NCBI GenBank assembly: GCA_902594675.1
Contig: CACJNE010000007.1
Span: 16,760 to 80,759, forward strand
DNA: 64,000 bases
Origin: an uncultured Pelagibacteraceae bacterium
Lineage (GTDB): Bacteria; Pseudomonadota; Alphaproteobacteria; Pelagibacterales; Pelagibacteraceae
Reading direction: 5' to 3'
Both the position numbers and the translations under genes were made by a program. The notes beneath the pieces were generated by a model, which was given only the letters and a program-made list of their open reading frames with translations, was not told where the DNA came from and searched no databases. Positions 25,612-33,865 of this stretch are shown piece by piece. The stretch's first letter is position 1, and each line of letters begins with the position of its first letter.

Positions 25612-26121
25612 ATGTTAAAATTTTTGAACAGTATTGATCGTTTTATCCATCGGATGTTGGAAGCTATGTGCTCACTCTTGTTGGCTGCTATGGTTGCTTT
25701 CACTCTTTATAATGTAACTATGCGATATGTTTTTAACAACCCTCCAGTTTGGGGGGACTTGCTAACTGTGTTAAGTAATATTTGGTTAATGTTTATAGCA
25801 CTTTCTTTAACAGCAAGAGATAATGAACATGTAGCTTTAAATTTAATTTATGAAAAATTACCTGAGAGAGTTTCTTTATATATCCGCCAGTTCTGGAAAA
25901 TTATGATTATGATAATTGGTGTAGTTTTAATTATTTATGGAATTGAACTTGTAGAGGGTATGAGAGGGAAGTACTGGGAAATGTGGTATTTTGAAATTAG
26001 TATGCAAGGTATTGAGTTCAAACCAAATTATATGCCCAAAAAATATGCAGTTGCTATCCTACCATTAGCTGGGTTCTTGACCACCATTGGTGCCGCTATT
26101 GGTTTTTTCAAAAAGGTTTAG
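25612..26121 (+). CDS. dctQ: TRAP transporter small membrane subunit (DctQ)
   Basis: A 169-residue, four-helix protein that scaffolds the large subunit. The N-terminal amphipathic lead (FLNSIDRFIHRMLEAMCSLL), helix 1 with VTMRYVFNNPPVWGDLL, and the LTARDNEHVALNLIYEKLP loop are characteristic of DctQ. It starts four bases after the dctM stop and ends convergently with the TauC-like gene 17 bp away. A short direct repeat (aaaaggttt) spans its stop. The longer connection between helices 3 and 4 (KYWEMWYFEISMQGIEFKPN) is compatible with binding-protein contact. Confidence 0.9.
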   Translation: MLKFLNSIDRFIHRMLEAMCSLLLAAMVAFTLYNVTMRYVFNNPPVWGDLLTVLSNIWLMFIALSLTARDNEHVALNLIYEKLPERVSLYIRQFWKIMIMIIGVVLIIYGIELVEGMRGKYWEMWYFEISMQGIEFKPNYMPKKYAVAILPLAGFLTTIGAAIGFFKKV

Positions 26122-26138
26122 TTCAAAAAGGTTTATTT

Positions 26139-28064
26139 TTAGCCTTTGCCTCTCCAAGGTATTGTTTTATCTATTATTTTTCTTAAAGTTACATCAAACA
26201 ATAAACCAAGCATACCCATTATAAATATTGTTATCCAAATTACTTCATACTGAAAATATTTTTTCGCAACATTTTCAACAAAACCAATACCCGTTGTTCC
26301 AGCTAAAAATTCTGCTGCAACTAAAGTTCCCCAACACATTCCTACAGCAACTCTTATTCCGGTAAGAATTTCAGGTAAAGAATTTGGAAATATAACATGT
26401 CTAAGTATTTGTCTTTTTGATGCTCCAAGTGAATGTGCAGCATGAATTTTAGAAAGTTGTGTCCCAGATGCTCCTGCTCTAGCTGATATAATCATAATTG
26501 ATAATGAAACCATAAATAACAAAAATACTTTACCTGTATTATCAATTCCAAGAACAGAAATGATTAAAGGTGCCCACGCTAATGGTGGTACAGGTCTATA
26601 CAGTTCGATTAGAGGATCAAAGAAACCTTTGGCAAATCTATTTAATCCCATGAATAAACCCAATGGCACTCCAATAATTATTCCAAACACTAATCCTAAA
26701 AATACTCTTAAGAAAGAGTCCCAGATATGACCATAAGGAACAGGTATCTTAAATAATTTAAAATCACCTGTTACAATTTTTAATACTTTTCCTTTAAAGT
26801 TTTCTTTAACAATACCTTCGCTTGTGTGAACAGGATATTCTCCAGGTAAAATATCAGCAATCCAATCTGGTAAAATAAATCCAATAATTGAGCTTACATC
26901 TATCATTTCTATCCAAAGAAGAGGGATATTTTTGTAGCCTACGCTTGGATTAGACATTAATATAAATTTATTAAATGTATCTGAAGGTTTAGGAAGCCAT
27001 CTTCCTGATCCTTGTTCTGAGCAACTTGGTCCACTAGCAACAATTGTTCCAGCTGGAAATAAAAGAATATCAATTAATCTTAAGCCAGCTTGCTCACTTT
27101 CCTGGAGGTTATCAAATTCAATAATTGCATTTTGCATTTCATTTAGAGCATTCGGTGGATAAATACTTGCAAACTCTATTCTTCTTGCAATTTTGACAAT
27201 ATTTTTTGCATAATCAGAGGCAATTTCTTCAGAGTCATTTAGATTTTTCCTATAAGCTTTGACCTCATCTTTTAATTGTTTTATAGAATTTTTGAATTGT
27301 GGATTGTGATTTCTCAATTTAAAAAATTTATCATTAATGATTTTAAGTTCTTCAGCTGCTGCTTGAAATTTCAATCCTTTCGCTGTTTCAGCAACAAATG
27401 GGACTTCTATAGTATTTTCTATTGATCCTGTTCCAGATCTTACTGTAATTATACCCCATTCACCCTGTTCTGAAATTGCTTTAAGTCTATCATTTTTTTG
27501 ATCATTAGTTTCAAATGGATAATCTTTTTTTTTAAAATTAGAACTTAAAAGTCTTATTTCTTTAGTCATCTCATCAATTTTTATTTTTGTATTCATTTCA
27601 ATTAAATCTTCATTTGTTAAAAGAGGAATTAATTGTTTAGTCTTGTTTATAAATCCAACTAAAATTGTTTTCTGCTGACTATTTAAATCTTTAGAATTCT
27701 GTATTTCAGATGTAATTTTTTTTAGATTTTTGTTCTCGATTTTAATAATTGATGTACTTTTAAATTCTCTTTCTTCGATAGGAAATTGATATTTTAATCC
27801 TAATAATGATTCATTAATTTTTGCAACTTGACATAATTCATTTGCAGATTTTGGATAAAAACCTTTTGCAATATCCCATGAATAATAAAGCCAAACTAAT
27901 AATATTGCAGCACTACCAACAATAACCCAATGTGTTCCTCCTTTTGCTCTTTCTGGATTACCAAATACCGCATCAACTTTTTCAGTTTGAATAAGTCTTC
28001 TGCCATAAAGTATACATCCAATAATAGATACAAAAATTAGTATTGTTACTATTTGAGTTAACAT
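26139..28064 (-). CDS. tauC: Taurine-type ABC transporter permease with long N-terminal extension (TauC-like)
   Basis: A 641-residue protein whose last ~250 residues are an ordinary nitrate/sulfonate/taurine permease: helices from about residue 440, PVPPLAWAPLIISVLGI and the EAA loop AAHSLGASKRQILRHVIFP. Common TauC proteins are about 250-280 residues. The additional ~380 residues comprise two membrane helices (residues ~1-20 and 48-65) and a long charged, coiled-coil-like region (~95-330, for example EELKIINDKFFKLRNHN), with cysteines in GPSCSEQG. The frame is uninterrupted, so this is a real fusion or expansion. The ATG is adjacent to the ATPase stop. It imports taurine or a similar sulfonate with TauA and TauB. 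Confidence 0.85.
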   Translation of the reverse strand: MLTQIVTILIFVSIIGCILYGRRLIQTEKVDAVFGNPERAKGGTHWVIVGSAAILLVWLYYSWDIAKGFYPKSANELCQVAKINESLLGLKYQFPIEEREFKSTSIIKIENKNLKKITSEIQNSKDLNSQQKTILVGFINKTKQLIPLLTNEDLIEMNTKIKIDEMTKEIRLLSSNFKKKDYPFETNDQKNDRLKAISEQGEWGIITVRSGTGSIENTIEVPFVAETAKGLKFQAAAEELKIINDKFFKLRNHNPQFKNSIKQLKDEVKAYRKNLNDSEEIASDYAKNIVKIARRIEFASIYPPNALNEMQNAIIEFDNLQESEQAGLRLIDILLFPAGTIVASGPSCSEQGSGRWLPKPSDTFNKFILMSNPSVGYKNIPLLWIEMIDVSSIIGFILPDWIADILPGEYPVHTSEGIVKENFKGKVLKIVTGDFKLFKIPVPYGHIWDSFLRVFLGLVFGIIIGVPLGLFMGLNRFAKGFFDPLIELYRPVPPLAWAPLIISVLGIDNTGKVFLLFMVSLSIMIISARAGASGTQLSKIHAAHSLGASKRQILRHVIFPNSLPEILTGIRVAVGMCWGTLVAAEFLAGTTGIGFVENVAKKYFQYEVIWITIFIMGMLGLLFDVTLRKIIDKTIPWRGKG

Positions 28065-28862
28065 TTAATTTTCTTTTCCCATTATTTCTTCTTCCATGTT
28101 CCAAATCATAGATAATATTTCTTCACGCTTAGATGAAAATTCTTTATTCTTTTTAATTTCTCTTAAATCCTCTTTTAAACCCATTTCTGCAAAAGGAAGA
28201 TTATACTCTTTATGTATCCTTCCTGGTCTTGGAGCCATTACATATAGTCTTTCACCAAGCAGTAATGCCTCCTCTACTGAGTGAGTAATTAAAATAATTG
28301 TTTTTCCTGTTTCTTTCCAAATTTTAAGAACTAAAGATTGCATTTTTTCTCTTGTTAAAGCATCAAGAGCACCCAATGGTTCATCCATTAATATTAAATC
28401 TGGATCGTTTATAAGACATCTTGCAAGTGCAACTCTCTGCTGCATTCCTCCTGATAATTGATATGTAGGAGTATTGCCAAAACCTTTTAATCCAACTATT
28501 TCTAACCATTCATCAACTTTTTTAGCTGTTTTAATTGGATCTTCTTTTTTCATTCTAAGTCCAAAATCAACATTTTCAGCAACCGTTAACCATTCAAATA
28601 AAGCTCCTTGTTGAAATACCATCCCTCTTTCTACACCAGGACCATTAATTTCATTTCCACCAAGAACAATAGAGCCAGATGTTGGTCTTAAAAATCCTGC
28701 TGCTATATTTAAAAGTGTAGTTTTCCCACATCCTGAAGGTCCTAGGACTGTAAGTAGTTCACCTTTTTTAAGAGTGAAACTCACATCTTTTAATGCATGA
28801 ACAGTTTCTCCCTTAGGTGTTTTAAAGATCATATTTAGATCTTGAGAAACTAAATCACTCAT
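28065..28862 (-). CDS. tauB: Taurine-type ABC transporter ATP-binding protein
   Basis: A 265-residue ATPase of the nitrate/sulfonate/taurine group. Motifs: Walker A GPSGCGKTTLLNIAAGF near residue 41, Q-loop MVFQQGALFEWLTV, signature LSGGMQQRVALARCL near 139, Walker B LILMDEPLGALDALTRE and H-loop ILITHSVEEALLLG. The tail (YNLPFAEMGLKEDLREIKK) is the short extension usual in TauB/SsuB. It lies between tauA and the extended permease, with zero spacing to the latter and a hairpin-bearing 83-bp gap from the former. The adjacent aminotransferase supports taurine as substrate. Confidence 0.92.
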   Translation of the reverse strand: MSDLVSQDLNMIFKTPKGETVHALKDVSFTLKKGELLTVLGPSGCGKTTLLNIAAGFLRPTSGSIVLGGNEINGPGVERGMVFQQGALFEWLTVAENVDFGLRMKKEDPIKTAKKVDEWLEIVGLKGFGNTPTYQLSGGMQQRVALARCLINDPDLILMDEPLGALDALTREKMQSLVLKIWKETGKTIILITHSVEEALLLGERLYVMAPRPGRIHKEYNLPFAEMGLKEDLREIKKNKEFSSKREEILSMIWNMEEEIMGKEN

Positions 28863-28895
28863 AAGATAACTTTATATAAAAATTTTATTAAAAAA

Positions 28896-28925
28896 AATAG
28901 GCGCTAATTTTGGTTAGCGCCTATT
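28896..28925 (-). promoter_or_regulatory. Perfect 12-bp intercistronic hairpin after tauA
   Basis: AATAGGCGCTAA (28896-28907) and TTAGCGCCTATT (28914-28925) are perfect inverted repeats with a six-base loop, unusually G+C-rich for this DNA. The hairpin lies between the tauA stop (28946) and the tauB start (28862). On the minus strand it is followed by a run of T, so it could act as a partial terminator that keeps binding-protein message in excess. Confidence 0.85.
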
Positions 28926-28945
28926 AAATATTTTTACTCTTTAAA

Positions 28946-29887
28946 TTATAAAGGTAAGAAACTTGTATCTACATTTCCACCTGGAGTTCCCATTCCTTTT
29001 AAGAATGCATCAAGGTTTCCACTTTCCATAGATTGTTTAGTTTCTTCTGGAGTTAAGAATTTAAATCCACTTAAAGTTTCTTTCATATCTGCAACTTTCA
29101 TTTCAGAAGCTTTAGACATAGCATTCATATCACTCTTACCTGCTCTGTATCTGTCATTTGCTTCATGAGTTACTTCTATAAAAGTTCTTAACATTCCAGG
29201 ATTTTCCTTCATAAATTTATCAGTTACTGAAGTAATATCTATTCCTAGAATTCCAGCTGCTCTTGCTTCATCTACTGTTAGTAGTCTTGAACCTACAGCG
29301 ACTGCTGCTTTAATAGAGTTACCACCAAATAAACATGCCATTACAACATCACCACTTACTAATGCAGCAGCTCCTTCTTCAGGATCCATTTGAATTATAT
29401 CCATTTTACTTCTGTCAGCTCCAACTACTTTCATACTTTCATCAAATACATATTCAGCCATTGTTCCTAATGGAACTGCAACTTTTTTACCTTCTAATTC
29501 AGTTGCATTAGCCTTTGTAATTCCAGAAGCGTTAGATGTAACACAAGTAGTTCCGCCCATTCCGTATTCCATAGCAATATCAACTAACTTGATAGGTGCA
29601 TTAGATTTTACAGCATTAATAAAAGGCACTAGACCTTGTGAATAAGATATATCAATGTCTCCTGCTAGCATTGCATCTGTCATTGCCCCACCATTTGTGA
29701 AGTTTGTCCATTTTACTGGAACTCCAAGAGCTTTAGCAAAATTCTTTTTTTGCATGTCCTCTAGATTTGGGCTAGGCCATTCTAGAAAGTATGCAACTCT
29801 AACTTCATTTGCAGCAGCATTAGCAGCTGATATTGATAGGTTAAGAGCAAATAAACTTCCTAAAATAAAACTAATTATTTTCTTCAT
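28946..29887 (-). CDS. tauA: Taurine-type ABC transporter substrate-binding protein
   Basis: A 313-residue periplasmic protein with a signal peptide (MKKIISFILGSLFALNLSIS, ending near AANAA). The mature part resembles TauA/SsuA/nitrate-type binding proteins: VRVAYFLEWPSPN, then ALGVPVKWTNFTNGGAMTDAMLAGDIDISYSQG, in which the GDIDIS-type loop contacts the sulfonate. The sequence is consistent with SAR11 taurine-binding proteins as I know them. Divergent from it, across 228 bp, is the taurine-pyruvate aminotransferase-like gene, and an operator-like 15-mer lies 99 bp upstream. The remaining part of this divergent gap is AT-rich without other recognisable sites. Confidence 0.85.
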   Translation of the reverse strand: MKKIISFILGSLFALNLSISAANAAANEVRVAYFLEWPSPNLEDMQKKNFAKALGVPVKWTNFTNGGAMTDAMLAGDIDISYSQGLVPFINAVKSNAPIKLVDIAMEYGMGGTTCVTSNASGITKANATELEGKKVAVPLGTMAEYVFDESMKVVGADRSKMDIIQMDPEEGAAALVSGDVVMACLFGGNSIKAAVAVGSRLLTVDEARAAGILGIDITSVTDKFMKENPGMLRTFIEVTHEANDRYRAGKSDMNAMSKASEMKVADMKETLSGFKFLTPEETKQSMESGNLDAFLKGMGTPGGNVDTSFLPL

Positions 29888-29985
29888 TTTATCTCCTTAA
29901 TTAAATTTAATTAGGGTTATTTAAGTTCAATTTTGAATATAAGTAAATGAATTTTGTAGGCATCATAATCACATGTAAATTAAGA

Positions 29986-30000
29986 TGTCTAAAATGGGTT
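29986..30000. promoter_or_regulatory. Operator-like element in the tauA / aminotransferase divergent promoter
   Basis: TGTCTAAAATGGGTT is the reverse complement of AACCCATTTTAGACA, which matches the element at 18626-18640 in 14 of 15 bases. It lies roughly midway between the divergent starts at 29887 and 30116, where one bound dimer could act on both. The shared element links the taurine genes to the two-winged-helix regulator at 17633-18565. Confidence 0.6.
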
Positions 30001-30115
30001 CAATTCTAGGTTGTATTTGATATAACTTGTTACATATTAAATGTGCGCATTAATTATTTTCTATTTTTTTAAATTAGTCTATGAGAGAGTATAATTAACT
30101 TTTTTTAAAATATTT

Positions 30116-31459
30116 ATGAGCTCTGAAAAACCACAAATACCAAATTCACTTAATGAACATTGGATGCCATTCTCTTCAAATAGAGACTTTAAAGCAAATC
30201 CAAGATTAATTGTAGAGGCAAAAGGAGTTTATTTAAAAAATCATCAAGGACAAACTCAAATAGATGCAAGTTCGGGTTTATTTTGTAACCCATTAGGCCA
30301 TGGTAGAGAGGAAATAATTGAGGCTATAACAAAACAATTAAGAACTGTTGATTACGCTCAACCCTTTCAACAGGGCTTCGGAGGTTCATTTGAACTTGCT
30401 ACAAGAATTTCAAAACATACACCGGGAAATTTAAATAGAATTTTTTATACTATTTGTGGTTCAACTGCTGTTGAAACGGCAATTAAAATTTCAGTTGCTT
30501 ATCATAAGGCTAGAGGTGAAGGGCAAAGATTTAGATTTGTGGGAAGAGAAAGAGCTTACCATGGTATGAACATTGGAGCTACCTCAGTTGGCGGAATGAT
30601 TAATAATGTAAAAACTTTTGCAAGTGTTTTAATGCCAGGAGTTGTTCACATGAGACACACACATTTACCTGAACATAAATTTGTTTCTGGTCAACCAGAA
30701 ACTGGAGCCGAGATAGCTGAAGATCTTGAGAGAATTTGTACTAACTTTGGATCTGAAAACATTGCTGCATGTATCGTTGAACCGATTGCAGGGTCAACTG
30801 GAACACTTGTTCCTCCAAAAGGATACTTACAAAGATTAAGAGAGATTTGTGATAAGCATGGAATTCTTTTAATTTTTGATGAAGTAATTACAGGGTGGGG
30901 AAGAACAGGTTCTCCATTCGCATCTCAAGAATACGGAGTAACACCTGACATAATTACTATGGCTAAGGCTACAACAAATGGAATTAGTCCTTTAGGAGCA
31001 GTTGCTTGCAAGGAAGAAATTTATGATACAGTAATGGATGGGTCACCAAAAGGTTCAATTGAACTATTTCATGGTTATACTTATTCTGGGATACCTGTTT
31101 CTGTTGCAGCAGGATTGGCAGTTCAAGACATTTTCGAGAAAGAAGATATATTTAATAGAGCTAAAAACTTAGCTCCTTATTTCCAAGAAGGTTTAATGTC
31201 TTTAAAAGATATTGATGTAGTAGATAATATAAGAGGATATGGAATGATGGGTGGAATTGATATTAAAATGGACAAAAAACCAGGAGCAGCAGGATTTACT
31301 TGTTTTAAACATTGTTATGAAGCTGGTGTCAATTTTAAAGCAACTGGGGACTGTTTAATAATTGCTCCTATGTTCATTTGTGAAAAGAAACATATTGATG
31401 AAATAATCAATAAACTTAGAACAGGAATTACGAATTATTCTAAAAGTAAAAAAAACTAA
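30116..31459 (+). CDS. tpa: Class III aminotransferase, taurine-pyruvate type
   Basis: A 447-residue PLP enzyme, probably transferring the amino group of taurine to pyruvate to give sulfoacetaldehyde and alanine. PLP-fold motifs: CGSTAVETAIKISVAYHKARGEGQ near residue 108, LIFDEVITGWGRTGSPFASQ near 245 with the cofactor aspartate, and the Schiff-base lysine in MAKATTNGISPLGAVA near 282. Close relatives are omega-amino acid:pyruvate and beta-alanine aminotransferases, so the substrate is set mainly by context: TauABC is divergent, alanine dehydrogenase follows after nine bases, and xsc, which consumes sulfoacetaldehyde, is at 60834. No strong ribosome site is visible before the ATG. Confidence 0.85.
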   Translation: MSSEKPQIPNSLNEHWMPFSSNRDFKANPRLIVEAKGVYLKNHQGQTQIDASSGLFCNPLGHGREEIIEAITKQLRTVDYAQPFQQGFGGSFELATRISKHTPGNLNRIFYTICGSTAVETAIKISVAYHKARGEGQRFRFVGRERAYHGMNIGATSVGGMINNVKTFASVLMPGVVHMRHTHLPEHKFVSGQPETGAEIAEDLERICTNFGSENIAACIVEPIAGSTGTLVPPKGYLQRLREICDKHGILLIFDEVITGWGRTGSPFASQEYGVTPDIITMAKATTNGISPLGAVACKEEIYDTVMDGSPKGSIELFHGYTYSGIPVSVAAGLAVQDIFEKEDIFNRAKNLAPYFQEGLMSLKDIDVVDNIRGYGMMGGIDIKMDKKPGAAGFTCFKHCYEAGVNFKATGDCLIIAPMFICEKKHIDEIINKLRTGITNYSKSKKN

Positions 31460-31468
31460 CTCACTTAT

Positions 31469-32584
31469 ATGAAAATAGGTGTTCCAAAGGAAATAAAACC
31501 TCAAGAAAATAGAATCGGCCTAACTCCTGAAAGCGTTAAAAGTTTAACTGCCAATGGTCATGAAATCTTAGTTGAAAATAATGGAGGATATGAAGCAGGT
31601 TTTGAAAATGATCAATACAAGTCTGCTGGAGCAAAAATAGTTAACCAAGCAGAGGATATATTTAATGATGCAGATGTAATTGTGAAAGTTAAAGAACCCC
31701 TTTCAAATGAAGTAAAAATGATTAGGGAAAATCAAATAGTTTTTACCTACCTACATTTAGCAGCAGCAAAAGAATTAACTAAAGGATTAGTAGATTCAAA
31801 AGCAGTTTGTATAGCTTATGAAACTGTTACAGATAATAATGGAAGACTTCCTTTATTGGCACCAATGAGTGCTGTTGCTGGTAGAATGTCAGTACAAGCA
31901 GGCGCACATTGTTTAGAAAAAAATCAAAAGGGTAGAGGGATATTATTAGGTGGCGCTCCTGGAGGCGATCCAGCAGAGGTTGTTATACTTGGTGGAGGTG
32001 TAGTTGGTGAAAATGCTGCAATCATTGCAACTGGAATGAGAGCAAAAGTGCATGTTGTTGATAAATCAGAGGCAAGATTAAAACAATTGACTGAAATGTT
32101 TGGTGATAAAATTATTCCTCAATTAAGTGATAAGACAGACTTAGAAAAATTAATTTCCCAATGTGATCTTTTAGTTGGAGGAGTTTTAATTCCAGGTGCG
32201 GAAGCTCCTAAATTAGTTTCTAAGAAAATGATAAAAAATATGAAACGTGGGTCTGTAATAGTTGATGTCGCAATTGACCAAGGAGGATGTGTTGAAACAA
32301 GTAAACCTACAACACACGCAGAACCAACTTACATTGTTGATGATATTGTGCATTATTGTGTAGCAAACATGCCGGGTGGAGTTCCAAGAACTTCAACTTT
32401 AGCATTAAATAAAGCAACTTTACCCTTCTTAACAAAACTTGCGAATGACGGGTATCATAAAGCACTAAAAGACGATCATAATTTTTTAGCTGGACTAAAT
32501 GTTCATAAAGGACAAGTTACCTATAAAGCGGTTGCAGATGTTTTTGGCTATGATTATTTAACTGCTAAAGAAGCATTAAATTAA
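31469..32584 (+). CDS. ald: Alanine dehydrogenase
   Basis: A 371-residue NAD-dependent enzyme oxidatively deaminating alanine to pyruvate and ammonia. Diagnostic features are the N-terminal MKIGVPKEIKPQENRIGLTP, the active-site region YLHLAAAKELTKGL, MSAVAGRMSVQAGAHCLEK, and the nucleotide-binding VVILGGGVVGENAA. Its length is exactly usual for the family. Immediately downstream of the aminotransferase, it regenerates the pyruvate acceptor and releases taurine nitrogen as ammonia, the classic Tpa-Ald pairing. It ends convergently, overlapping the tesA stop by 4 bp. Confidence 0.95.
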   Translation: MKIGVPKEIKPQENRIGLTPESVKSLTANGHEILVENNGGYEAGFENDQYKSAGAKIVNQAEDIFNDADVIVKVKEPLSNEVKMIRENQIVFTYLHLAAAKELTKGLVDSKAVCIAYETVTDNNGRLPLLAPMSAVAGRMSVQAGAHCLEKNQKGRGILLGGAPGGDPAEVVILGGGVVGENAAIIATGMRAKVHVVDKSEARLKQLTEMFGDKIIPQLSDKTDLEKLISQCDLLVGGVLIPGAEAPKLVSKKMIKNMKRGSVIVDVAIDQGGCVETSKPTTHAEPTYIVDDIVHYCVANMPGGVPRTSTLALNKATLPFLTKLANDGYHKALKDDHNFLAGLNVHKGQVTYKAVADVFGYDYLTAKEALN

Positions 32585-33192
32585 TTTAGAATATTAACTA
32601 ATTTTTCCTCTATATTTTTGCTTATTATAATGACACCTTTTTCATTAGGATGCATTCCATCATCTAAATTTAGATCAGGATTTAAAGCAACTCCATCTAG
32701 CAAAAAAGGTATAAAATCTAAATCATATTTGATGGATAATCTTTTAAAAATTTTATCAAATTCATTTTTATAATCATCTCCATGACTATCAGGTGCTATC
32801 ATTCCAGCAATAACTATTTGAATTTTTTTATTTAATATTTTTATTATAATATCTTCCAAGTTTTTTTCAGTTTCATTTGGACTAATTCCTCGCAACATAT
32901 CATTTGCGCCAAGGCCTAATAAAATTATATCTATATTCTTTTCACTAATTGTCCAAGCTATTCTATTTAAACCTCCAGCAGATGTATCTCCTGATACACT
33001 TGCATTGATGACATTTACTTTTAAGCCTTTTTTATTTAAATTTTTCTCAAGCACGTTCGATAAATGATATTTTTTATCCAATCCATAACCTGCCATAAGG
33101 CTATCACCAAATAAGACAACTTTGTAATCGGCTTTGGCTACAAATGCTGGTATTAATAAAACAATTATTTTAATAATTAATTTTTTTATCAT
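32581..33192 (-). CDS. tesA: SGNH-hydrolase esterase, TesA / lysophospholipase L1 type
   Basis: A 203-residue secreted or periplasmic esterase with an N-terminal hydrophobic signal ([20 protein letters not shown]). The SGNH blocks are all present: block I VVLFGDSLMAGYGL with the catalytic Ser, the Gly in ASVSGDTSAGG, block III GLGANDML with Asn, and block V DDGMHPNEKG with the Asp-His pair. It hydrolyses acyl thioesters, esters or lysophospholipids. I set the start at ATG 33192, so its start codon overlaps that of the divergent ATPase in the tetranucleotide CATG; the longer TTG start at 33198 is less likely. Divergence from a YbbA-YbbP pair is also found in E. coli. Confidence 0.9.
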   Translation of the reverse strand: MIKKLIIKIIVLLIPAFVAKADYKVVLFGDSLMAGYGLDKKYHLSNVLEKNLNKKGLKVNVINASVSGDTSAGGLNRIAWTISEKNIDIILLGLGANDMLRGISPNETEKNLEDIIIKILNKKIQIVIAGMIAPDSHGDDYKNEFDKIFKRLSIKYDLDFIPFLLDGVALNPDLNLDDGMHPNEKGVIIISKNIEEKLVNILN

Positions 33193-33865
33193 GAGCAAAC
33201 TTTTAAAATTATCTAATGTTAATTTAAATTATACCATAGACAGTAAGTCTATAAATATTTTAAAAAATATTAGTTTCGATGTAGATTATAAAGAAACCAT
33301 TTCAGTAGTTGGAGAAAGTGGTTCAGGCAAAACAAGTTTAATCATGTTAATTGGAGGACTTGAAAAAGTATCGTCAGGAAATATTTTTTTTAGAGATTCA
33401 GAGTTGTCTAAAATGAATGAGGATGAAATTTCTGAAATTAGAAGAAAAAATATTGGAATAGTATTTCAATCCTTTTATTTAATACCAAATTACACTGCTC
33501 TTGAGAATGTAAGCCTATCTTTAGAAATAAATAAATTTGATAATCCAAAATCGAAGGCAAAAGAAATTTTAGATAGGTTTGGTTTAAGTAATAGATTTAA
33601 TAATTTTCCAAGTCAACTTTCAGGAGGAGAACAACAGAGAGTTGCCATTGCAAGATCTGTTGCAATGAAACCAGAGATTATTTTAGCAGATGAACCAACT
33701 GGCAACCTAGATAGTGAAAATACACACAAAATTTCTAATTTACTTTTTAATTATATTGAAGATGAAAACGCCAGTTTAATAATGGTTACACACGACAATA
33801 ATTTGGCCAATTTAACAAAAAGGAAAATCACTATTAAAGATGGAGTAATAAGTGAAAATAAATGA
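33191..33865 (+). CDS. ABC transporter ATP-binding protein, YbbA/LolD type
   Basis: A 224-residue ATPase of the MacB/LolD/YbbA group. Motifs: Walker [20 protein letters not shown] near residue 41, Q-loop [19 protein letters not shown], signature [14 protein letters not shown] and Walker [21 protein letters not shown] 33191 is preferred over the upstream in-frame ATG at 33134, because [14 protein letters not shown] begins the standard first strand and the longer version would only read back through tesA. It overlaps the following permease gene by 14 bp. The pair is thought to act with TesA-like esterases on envelope lipids, but the transported compound is not established. Confidence 0.9.
   Translation: MSKLLKLSNVNLNYTIDSKSINILKNISFDVDYKETISVVGESGSGKTSLIMLIGGLEKVSSGNIFFRDSELSKMNEDEISEIRRKNIGIVFQSFYLIPNYTALENVSLSLEINKFDNPKSKAKEILDRFGLSNRFNNFPSQLSGGEQQRVAIARSVAMKPEIILADEPTGNLDSENTHKISNLLFNYIEDENASLIMVTHDNNLANLTKRKITIKDGVISENK

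Noticed and set aside
29990..30012. tRNA-like T-arm sequence (GGGTTCAATTCTAGG)
   Set aside because: No acceptor stem, anticodon arm or D-arm can be built around it; it overlaps the AACCCATTTTAGACA element and lies in a promoter region.
33134..33190. Upstream ATG for the YbbA/LolD-type ATPase
   Set aside because: The extra 19 residues are the antisense of the tesA signal-peptide region and do not fit the domain start.
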